The notes under the pieces: generated by a model | The model's input: the letters and a program-made list of their open reading frames with translations, nothing else | What the model was told of the DNA's origin: nothing | The model's database searches: none | Source: Psilocybe azurescens | Taxonomy: Eukaryota > Basidiomycota > Agaricomycetes > Agaricales > Agrocybaceae | Length of the DNA: 64,000 bases | Direction: 5' to 3' | Assembly: GCA_023853785.1 (NCBI GenBank) | Contig: JAJIRX010000019.1 | Coordinates: 62,001-126,000 of the forward strand | Program-made: the position numbers and the translations under genes | Part shown: piece after piece, positions 56,001 through 64,000 of the stretch | Layout of the letters: each line of letters begins with the position of its first letter | How positions within the stretch are numbered: the stretch's first letter is position 1

Positions 56001-57039
56001 GCGAGAGCAAAGGGCGCGTTTGGGGGACGTCGATCGAAGCCGTCGTCAAGCAACCTCTTCGAATATATTTTGAAAACTCTATGGCTCGAAGTTGTGAAAC
56101 CCGTAATAAAAGCTCTCAACCTCCAGGTCAGTTCTTTTAAATACCGGCTATATACTCTACCGCTCATCTGGCCTTACAGAAATCTGAATCGCCGAAGGTT
56201 TTGAAGTGGTGTTCTACTGGCGTATTTAGCTTCCTTCCCATTCACGCAGCTGGCCTCTATGATCCTGATCACGGCTTACTAGAATGCGCATCTGATTACA
56301 TGGTGTCCTCGTATACCCCGACCATTGGCTTACTCCTCCCATCCATAAAAGACGAACTTGTACCTGGCCCGCAGCAGCCATTCCAAATGATGGTTGTTGT
56401 AGACGTTCAACTACCGTCCGCCATCATCGAATTAGAGAAAATAAAAGCACGGGTACCAAAAGACAATCTTGTAGAACTTGGATCTAGGGGCGCTTCAAGT
56501 GCAAATGTAGAGGCAGTCTGCTCTAATCTCCGAACCGCTTCCATCGCCCACTTTGCATGTCATGGTGTTCAGGACCACTCGAATCCTCTAGATAGCTCAT
56601 TGCTTGTTAACGATGGAAAGTTATCGATCGCAAAAATTATGCAGCAGTCGGTTCCTAGTGGATCGCTTGCCTTCTTATGCGCATGTGAGACGGCTATGGG
56701 AGATGTGAGCACTCCGGATGAAGCCATGAGTGTTGGGGCTTGCTTGCTTTTCTCTGGATATCGGAGTGTGGTCGCGACAATGTGGTGAGTCTTCGTTTGA
56801 ATGTGTCAGAAAACGCCGAGGTCTAATCAGACGTGTGGAATAGGGAAATAGCGGATGCAGATGGGCCTAACGTGGCCGACGCATTTTACGAAGAGCTTTT
56901 CAAAGGCGGGGATGGAAAACCTGCCTCTCAGCCCGACATGAGCAAGTCTGCTTTAGCACTTCACATGGCTACTCGGAAGTTGCGTCTGAGTGGTGTTGGA
57001 TACAACCGATGGGTCCCATTCATTCATATGGGACAGTGA
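53082..57039 (+). CDS. TPR-CHAT caspase-like protease protein, two apparent frameshifts
   Basis: CHAT domains are caspase-fold cysteine proteases. TPR-CHAT proteins are abundant in mushrooms and are suspected to act in cell death or self-recognition. The ATG at 53082 starts MDAPLGSTVDDEFGEA. About ten TPR-like units of about 43 residues follow, each with a D-L-D-E-A-I core (DLDEAISLYRECIEL, NLDEAVMLFRQTLDL, DLEEAIQMYQEG). The CHAT domain has FLPIHAAGLYDPD, the His motif AHFACHG (His codon 56571-56573) and the Cys motif LCACETAMGD (Cys codon 56684-56686), ending near YNRWVPFIHMGQ. Introns: 53208-53264, 56127-56179, 56785-56843. The frame shifts near 54597 (one extra base) and returns near 55110 (one missing base), so the two cancel out. 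If both are errors the protein has 1262 residues with an intact catalytic pair. Confidence 0.85.
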
Positions 57040-57232
57040 ATTACTAATTTGTTTTATGATTATTTACCTGAGAACAAGGTGGTATTAGTTAATAGACGCT
57101 GCAATTATCGAGAGTTTGTTATTCTATAATTGTTGTACATGAGACCTCACAAGAATACAATCAAATGTATAGCCATCCCTGGTAACGAGATTTGTACAAT
57201 CCAGTTGTTCTACTGTTCTCCAAGAAAATATT

Positions 57233-58689
57233 CTACGTGATAACCTCGCCATGTCTTCTACATGGAACGCTTGCGCTGGATAGCCCTATGCCAGTGCTCC
57301 CCATGACGTCGAAAGAAAAAAACATTAAACCGGATAGCTCCTCCTTCTGCACGTCCGATGTCAGTTGCATCCTGCTATTTAATATCACCATCACGCTGTT
57401 GGCGTATAGCTTTGAGATCGCCGTGTTTGTGACATGATAGTAGGAGTATCGTCGTTGTTGTGGAATGTAGCCGAGTACAATGTTGATAATGAGAACCAGA
57501 GCTGATAAGAAATTTCAGAAATGTGATGGAACTTGAGAATAGTCGAAAGAAGCTATGAGTATACCTGTGATCGAGCCAGTTTCAATTGTCAATCGCACAA
57601 TATTTCGAATGACCTTCCGAGTTTGTCTCGTTCCCGGATTGGCGCTCGTTAGCTATATTCAACCAGTAGAGAAGTCACGATAAAGATATGTCAGATACTA
57701 TGAAAGTTAGCGAATAGGACACACAATAATAGTCATGTAGACGGCTATCATAACATCACAAAGGACACCAAATACATTGAACATCTGTTAAAAGGTGGAC
57801 AAAGCTATGAGATTTATCTGGGAATTGGCGAGCAATGCTCAACGAACCAGAAAAGGCAGTCTTTCCTCTATGTGAACAGCCAATAACGACCTAGTATGGC
57901 AAAGCCTAATGGCAAGCAGGATGTTCATGATAAATTGGATTACAGAAAGCTGACTCAAGTTGTCAGACATAAAGCTACCATTCAAGAAGATGCAGAATTA
58001 TGGCTTACTATAATTATGACGATTGCACCCGCTCTCGCATGCGTGCCATACTTTCTGAGGATAATGATACGGCGCGCGTAGAATAATTGTACAACGCAAG
58101 TGACTGGAATTGAAATGTTTAAGGTAGCGTCCAGGTTTTGGAATTGAGACACAGTCATCTGTGGTAAGAAGGGATACATCTAAGATGTCGGCGGTTGACA
58201 TACCGACTCCGCCCAGGACGGGAAAAGTAAACCATAGGTCGCGAACCCGATCCACCGATTGCGCGTCCATGTAACTATACACAAGGCTCAAAAATAGATA
58301 CTTGGAACCCATGATAGTCTGTACTGTCTCCAAGATGAATATTCCGTAGACAACGGCTTTATTGTAAAATGGGTCCTTGGTAAACGCGAGATAATAGAAG
58401 TCTGATTTTTTAACAACGTGTGCAATGATTACGGGACCGTTTATAATCACGAGAAATAAATCACTCACACACTTGAACAGCCAAAACTCCCAGAGCACCA
58501 GAGTTTAGAAGAATGGCGATGAGCTAGAAAGTGCCTTCAGAAAAACAAGTAAAAGGTCGATTTAACGCGCATACTGACGATGCTCCCCCTACTGCTCGTA
58601 GATTCCCATCATCACCGGCATAATAAGCGCTCGATATAACTTACTGACCTCGCATGAATCAATTGAATGTCTTGCGAATCGGTACTCAT
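57233..58689 (-). CDS. DUF6534-type seven-helix membrane protein
   Basis: Start ATG at 58689 gives MSTDSQDIQLIHAR. Later exons, read on the minus strand, contain LIAILLNSGALGVLAVQ, FYYLAFTKDPFYNKAVVYGI, FILETVQTIMGSKYLFLSLV, a membrane segment VTCVVQLFYARRIIILRKYG, MFNVFGVLCDVMIAVYMTII, the conserved block TRQTRKVIRNIVRLTIETGS, then LVLIINIVLGYIPQQRRYSY and the family-typical TNTAISKLYANSVMVILNSR. The stop is at 57233. This order of helices and the final ISKLYANS...LN motif mark the DUF6534 family, widespread in Agaricomycetes and of unknown function. Several GT-AG introns are needed. No break was found, though exon ends around 57650-57900 are approximate. It is divergent from the Mpv17 gene, with about 470 bp between. 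Confidence 0.7.
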
Positions 58690-59159
58690 GAAGGATTACA
58701 AATTAGCTTGGGATCTCAATCTTTTGACATGACACTTTATATGGAGTACGTTGACAATGTCTGGAGTCATAATCCGTAGAGATGCTGTAATGGTTCGGAC
58801 ACCTGGAATATACCTACCTAGCGTAACTGTCAAACGATGACACTTTCAATTACTTACTGAGCATGACCTGATGGCAAGTGGACCCCGAGCCATTATCAAC
58901 TCTGTGCCGTTGACATCAGCCGAGTTTTTTATATTCCGATTTAGTCCCCGATTGCGTCGGGAGCAACTACGGCAAATCTATGGGCAATCCGCCGATTAGA
59001 GCCGGCTAATGATTGGCGTTGCTTGTCACCAGGCTCTCGTTCCCGCACGTGGAACCATTGCGTCGAACTTGAGCTTGAACGTCGAACGACAACGAGCCCA
59101 ACTAGAACTATTTCTACCCAAACTTCCTCAAGTTCTCTAGGCCTCGCATCACATCGACG
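58690..59159. promoter_or_regulatory. Divergent intergenic region (DUF6534 gene / Mpv17 gene)
   Basis: A 470-bp space between two genes transcribed away from each other. No clear TATA box is seen on the Mpv17 side. Confidence 0.35.
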
Positions 59160-60248
59160 ATGGCCCACATCCTTCGCTCCTACAAGTATGTGTTCCAGCA
59201 CGAACGCCTCTACGCGTATCCCTAAACCCGGAAGCACCCAAATTCGCGCTCACGCCCGTTCTGTTCTGTTTTTGTCTGCTCCCCGCGTCTCCCAGCGCTG
59301 CTCTCATCCGCAGGCCCATGCTCACACAATGTCTTACCGCCGGCGTGCTCTTCGGTGCGGGAGATCTGATTGCGCAGCAGGCTGTGGAAGGGAAGGGGAG
59401 GAACCATGATGTATGTGTGTGGTCTCCTGTTTTGATGAAATGAGAGAATTTCCTTTTGTTGTTGATGTGTTCTTTTCGGATGGCGTTGTTGACGATATAC
59501 TGATGTTAATGATGGCAGTGGATGCGCACCGGACGGCTAACGTTCTACGGAGGTGCAATCTTTGGGCCGGCCATGACGAAATGGTATCAACTGTTGAATC
59601 AGATGAAGTTCCCCAGTCCGACTAAAGCTCTTGTGTATCGAGTACGTTGCACTTGAACACCCGGTATCGTGTAGCTTCATATTGATGTGCATCTGGAACT
59701 CGTTAGGTATGGCTTGACCAAGCCCTTCTCACCCCAGGTGCGTTTCCCTCGCCGTTTTAGCCGACCTCGTGCCTCCGCCAGTTCTAACAACATATTCCAT
59801 TTTCCTCAGTGGCCGTCGCATTCTTCTACGGGTCCATGAGTCTGCTAGAAGGGAAACCTGAAGAAGCCATGCCCAGAATCCAAGCCGTACGCCACACAAC
59901 GATCATCATCCTCGTGTTCTGAAATACTGATTCTGCGATTCAAAAGGCGTACGTCCCGACTCTGATCCGCAATTGGGGAGTGTACATCCCTACGCAGATC
60001 ATCAACTTCTCGCTGGTGCCGCCGCATCTGAGATTGGTCGTCGTCAGCGTCGTCAGTCTTTTCTGGAGTACGTTTTTTTTTACCTGTCCATATTCCATCA
60101 TCTATATGTCCGGACTCCCGATTTATGTTGTGTTTTAATGTTTTGCGTTTCTTCAGATACATACCTGAGCGCTGCGAACGCGTCCGCGCAGAAGCAAACG
60201 GCAATTACGGGCACGGGCATCGAGAAGGTCGAGGTCGCAGAATTTTGA
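59160..60248 (+). CDS. Mpv17/PMP22 family membrane protein
   Basis: A four-helix membrane protein of the inner mitochondrial or peroxisomal membrane, linked to membrane permeability and mitochondrial DNA upkeep in relatives (Sym1/Mpv17). Seven exons fit in frame: 59160-59185, 59296-59410, 59519-59641, 59707-59737, 59810-59886, 59947-60067 and 60157-60248, giving 194 residues, the usual size. Signature pieces: ALIRRPMLTQCLTAGVLFGA, GDLIAQQAVEG, RTGRLTFYGGAIFGPAMTKW, VWLDQALLTPVAVAFFYGSM, and the strongly conserved NWGVYIPTQIINFSLVPPHL then RLVVVSVVSLFWNTYLSAAN. The 26-nt first exon (MAHILRSYN) is short but typical. All introns are GT-AG. No defects. A core gene, in contrast to the accessory stretch to its left. 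Confidence 0.9.
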
Positions 60249-62872
60249 TCCCCCTGTTACTTATATGTATGGGGACGAAGATGTTGTGGTTGCGGGACAG
60301 AGCAGGATGATGATGATGATGATGATGTCGTTTTTGTTTCATGGAGTGAGGTTTCTGGGGTGTTGAGGCCTCAGGTGCAAAGGCCGTCCGAGTCGGTGCC
60401 GGGCGAAGGCTATTTATCGTTTTGAACACACGGAGAGACAGTGCCTTGCATTTCGAGTTTCTCTGAATCACTTTGGTAAGGGTACATTGGTTGACGTTGG
60501 GCAATCTCAGAACATAGATGGATCATCGATGTCGGAGCCGTCCTAGTAATCGTTCAGTGTTACTTAGTTGGATAGTTGGATGGCAGAGCGGATTCCGATG
60601 GAGATGACTGGCAGCTGTCAAGTTGGGGAGTTGTGGTACACATGACCCTTATTCGGCTAGGGATCATATGAGTTGGTGCGATATTGTAGTGATCAGAGTC
60701 GCCGTTGCCGCTATGCAAAGTTTGCGCCTTCATACATAGCTCTGCATCCTCTGGAGGCCGCTCATACGTACATAGCATCGCGAGCTTGCGGCAAAAATGA
60801 AGTGCCATGATGTCAGTGGGCGGTGGGAAGATGCTTTTCATACTATTATTTGATCGTCGTCGCACTCGTCGTTAAACGTGAATGATTTGGCATGTCGACA
60901 GAGTGAGGGAATGTTAGCTGAGGCTATGACAGGTTATGGCGGCGGCGGCAGCGGCATATCTACACTCCAGTCTGCAGCTCTGTATAGTGATGATTTATAT
61001 ATGCAACTCATATTTTCACAGCAAGGTTCACACTGGCAGAGCACATTGTGAAGCACCATTGATGAATGGGATGAAACGATATTAATACCCCATAACCACG
61101 CCGACAAGTGTGGGCTTCTAGGTGGAACATGAACATGAACGTGTCGTTGATATCATAATAGTTATCATATATATGCCAGATCATCGCGGGTTTTGAATGA
61201 TTGGATCCCCTCCCTCCGCTCCATCCCTCCAAAACCCACGCAGGACTGTGGTACGAGTTCTTGAAGAGCGCGATCTGCATCCCTCCTTCCCGGCATTCTC
61301 CTTCGTTCAAACTTTGTCTTCTCTTTTCAATCCCGTAGCGCTAGCTGCTACTTGGGCGGCTTCGACATTCTTATCGTGCTTCTTCGCACCCTTTCGGTGC
61401 GTTTCTATAACTTGTTATTTGAGTTTCCCAGGCTATCACGCGCGAGGCTGCTCCTATTTAGGGTGCCCAAGCCTCGCGCTCGCTTAGCCCCACCGCCAGC
61501 TGAGGGGACGGCCCAGCAGCCATCTTGATCGCGAACCACCCTCGCGATCGTCGCCTCCCCTACAGAGCCCGGGGTACAGCAGTGTTAGTGCAGAGCACAC
61601 ATGTGGACTCATCATTTTGACATCTCCGATTCGTTTCTTTCGGTTAACGACCACGTCGACTTTACGACCTTGCCAACGCGTTTCGTTTCTTGGCCCCACA
61701 CTCCCTTTTTTCTTTGCTCGCTGCTCGTTGACATCTGAAGAGAAGTGGCTGACCTGTCGTTTCTCACCCAGCCCTCGTAGATCTCACAAGGTGCGTATAT
61801 GCGCTCTATGGTGTTCGTGGCCTTCAGCCGTGGCAGACCGACTAACGAACACTTTTAGACAGGCTCCAATTCCAGTTGCAGCGCTTCTGCGAGACGGTCC
61901 GGATCCTTTCCCTCCTCTGAATTGAATTTGTTGTGCTGGCATAGAGTCTGGAGTACGAGTACTGGTGAGCGGCAATTGGGTGTCCCAGTCCTTCTTAAAG
62001 CAGCTGAATCCCTGAATGCCACTTATAGACACTCGAAGACCCGCCACAGCAAACACTGCGTTCTCCTTCCGGCTAGCTCTGGTATCGCGCCTCGCATTCG
62101 ACTTCACGGGATCCTTTTTCGGGCCACCTTTTCGACATCGTCCTTCTCCGTCTTTATTCCTCCCACCTCTTACTCCATCCAAGGCAAATCTTCTCTGGAC
62201 TGGCTGTCCCTCTCACTGTTATTTGCGACACTGCAGCGCGGTTCCTCTGAGCTCGCTCAAAACGTCGATATCGATCGCGCTTCGAAAGTCAAAGTGGCAT
62301 CATCAGGTGCGTGCTCCTTTTTCTCCCAGGCCATCAGAAGCACACCTATAGATTTGCTTTGATAGCCAGTATCGGAGTCTCTTCTATTGCGTTATATCTT
62401 CCGATAACACAATCTCCCAGTGAGTGTTACGTCCTTCCTGGGACGCGCCGAATGCCTGTCTTCGATATTCTATAATCTGCTCACTGTTCCGTTGAGTTCA
62501 GAATAGGCGGTTTATATTTGACTCGCATACGGAGTGAAGACCAAGGCGACGGTCTCGGAACAGCGAAGACAAAGCGGCTATTCATAGTAGGAGTGACTTC
62601 AGGAGGATTATAGATTAGAAGTTGGGGATTGTCGGATACCGTTTTCCACTTGGTTTTAGGCCTCAGCTTAAGGTGAGTAAACGCTCTTTGTCACTTTATC
62701 CTTGACCCATAAACATCGTGTCTCTTCCTGTGTGCTTCCGTGTGACGTTTGCACACCTTCATCTCTCACCCTTTACATATATATTTTGTTTTTGAAGATG
62801 CTAATCGTGTCCTCGTTCCCCGCCATGCTTTAAGACCTTCCTCTTCCTCGTCTAACCCCTAACCCTCTCACG
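60249..62872. other. Intergenic, nothing firmly recognised
   Basis: Contains a GAT microsatellite at 60305-60326. Open frames at 60560-60865 (-), 61784-62182 (-) and 61922-62362 (+) have no recognisable motif. A pyrimidine-rich leader precedes the next gene. Confidence 0.4.
60305..60326 (+). repeat. (GAT)n microsatellite
   Basis: About seven uninterrupted GAT units in the 3' flank of the Mpv17 gene. Confidence 0.9.
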
Positions 62873-64000
62873 ATGGCCCGACTAAACATCTACTCCCGTC
62901 TCGGCGTACCATCAGAACAGACATTCGATGCACCCCACAAATTCGTCACCTCACCTTTCTTCAAATACCCAATTTCGCTAGCCTCATTGCGGATTATCGT
63001 CTCCGTATACACGCTCGTTACCCTGCTGGTCACCCCTGATATGGAATGCGGTCAGATTGCACGATGCGCAAAGGTGTGTATTTCTATTTCATATGATGGC
63101 TATTTATATCGGACGGTGGTTTTTCATTTCATTTCTGTTGCCTCCTTCCTTGACGTTATTATCTGAACGAAGGTGTTCTTTAATCGATTCCTGAGAAATT
63201 TTTAATCTACTCTTCCCTATCGGACTGCATCACAGTTCTATTGCCTGCCTCCATTCATTGTCAAATCACCGTATTCGAAAAAACGCTGAACGCTGACTCT
63301 CCCCAATCTTTAATAGTTACTTCTCATATTTCACCTACCTAGCTTACATCGGGCTATGCGCCTACTATATCGCCTCAAGCACACAAACTGTCGCCTACGC
63401 ATTGCGATGGCGCAGGCTGGGCACAGGCGCAGAGTATCCTCTCCAACGATGGCCAAGGATACTGCAAGCTCTGCATGTTGTGCTGCACTCGTCTGTTGTT
63501 TCTTTTCGTACGTCCCATTCCCATTCGAAATATTCCGTGAACCTCCTGTGGGCTCTGAAAGAGCAGGGGCCAATATGGCCGATTCTGATGATAATTTTAT
63601 TTCTTTTTATAGCCATTTTGGTCACTATTGTCTTCTGGGCTCTCCTCTCCGATTCTACGACATTTGAATCTGCCTTTACGAGTATGTCGACTGCCTTCTT
63701 CCATCTACTCTTCACCCTACTTATTTAATAAACAGCGTGGTCGAACCTTTCCGTTCACGCATTTAACACCGCTTTCGCGCTTATTGAGATCTTCCTCACT
63801 AACTCGCCGCCTCCGCCATGGCTAACTCTTCCCATCACGGTACTGTTTCTTATAGGATACATGGGAGTGGCGTATATCACCCACGACACGCAGGGCTTCT
63901 ACAGTACGTCCCTGTCCTGCGGAGGGCCCCCTATCATCATGCTTATGCTTGCTAATAACACGCACAGCGTACTCCTTCCTCGATCCAAAGAAACAAGGCG
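62873..64000 (+). CDS. FAR-17a/AIG1-like membrane protein, 3' truncated by window
   Basis: The AIG1/FAR-17a (ADTRP-like) family are multi-helix membrane proteins. Animal members are hydrolases of fatty-acid esters of hydroxy fatty acids, using a conserved Thr and His. Exons: 62873-63075, 63317-63507, 63613-63681, 63736-63903 and 63968 onward. Pieces: MARLNIYSRLGVPSEQTFDA, FFKYPISLASLRIIVSVYTL, YFSYFTYLAYIGLCAYYIAS, PLQRWPRILQALHVVLHSSV, ILVTIVFWALLSDSTTFESA (the Thr region after FW), WSNLSVHAFNTAFALIEIFL (with the His), TNSPPPPWLTLP and THDTQGFYTYSFLDPKKQG. The first intron (63076-63316) is the least certain. No defects are seen up to the window end. Confidence 0.82.

Noticed and set aside
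57896..58081. Plus-strand frame MAKPNGKQDVHDKL and following
   Set aside because: It is the antisense shadow of the DUF6534 gene exons and introns.
60560..60865. 101-codon minus-strand frame after the Mpv17 gene
   Set aside because: No motif and biased composition; probably 3' flank.
61784..62362. Overlapping open frames on both strands before the AIG1-like gene
   Set aside because: Both are basic or Ser/Leu-rich without domains. GC-rich DNA readily gives open frames, so neither is supported.
62850..62866. CTAACCCCTAACCCT, telomere-like
   Set aside because: Only two imperfect units in the leader of a coding gene; not a telomere or a convincing interstitial array.
1..64000. CRISPR arrays or bacterial operons
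   Set aside because: No spaced identical direct repeats; all recognised genes are spliced fungal genes or eukaryotic retroelements.

Overview
The window looks like nuclear DNA of a filamentous basidiomycete, most likely an Agaricomycete (mushroom or wood-decay fungus). Genes are broken by many short introns of about 50-110 nt. The gene set fits that group: an intron-rich P450, a DUF6534-type membrane protein, a TPR-CHAT protein, a FAR-17a/AIG1-like protein and a Ty3/gypsy chromovirus. All calls come from reading the sequence; no database search was run.

Layout. 1-8.8 kb: end of a TBC Rab-GAP gene (+), a P450 (+), an unrecognised protein (+) and a small nucleotidyltransferase-fold protein (+). 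8.8-17.8 kb: gene-poor and partly AT-rich, with a decayed reverse transcriptase (-), a scrap of the permease promoter found at 49.5 kb, a perfect hairpin, tRNA-derived SINE-like pieces and a degenerate tandem repeat. 17.8-24 kb: a rearranged P450 5' end with repeated exons, a long acidic ORF, a frameshifted lineage-specific protein (-) and an arginyl-tRNA synthetase pseudogene (+). 25-26.5 kb: an intact old-yellow-enzyme oxidoreductase (+). 26.5-36 kb: mostly non-coding, with fold-back elements, a minisatellite and a phosphatidylserine decarboxylase pseudogene (-).

36.2-43.8 kb: a short-chain dehydrogenase (+) whose last intron has been invaded by a complete, very young chromovirus (-). The element has near-identical 502/503-bp LTRs and a 5-bp target duplication. 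An 11-nt match between its primer-binding site and the predicted RNA 5' end suggests Tf1-like self-priming. 44-49 kb: a doubtful gene, a catalase-like haem protein (-) and a 98-bp tandem repeat. 49.6-64 kb: a denser block with an amino acid/polyamine permease (+), a TPR-CHAT protein (+), a DUF6534 membrane protein (-), an Mpv17/PMP22 protein (+) and a FAR-17a/AIG1-like gene (+) cut by the window end.

The P450, old yellow enzyme, SDR and permease could act in small-molecule metabolism, but they are too far apart to call a cluster. Many breaks (TBC, P450, SDR, TPR-CHAT and at least nine in the retroelement) are single-base gains or losses, mostly in short homopolymers and without nonsense substitutions. 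The permease, old yellow enzyme and Mpv17 genes are clean. This looks at least as much like unpolished long-read error in repeated sequence as real decay. The arginyl-tRNA synthetase and phosphatidylserine decarboxylase copies carry stops or deletions and are true pseudogenes.
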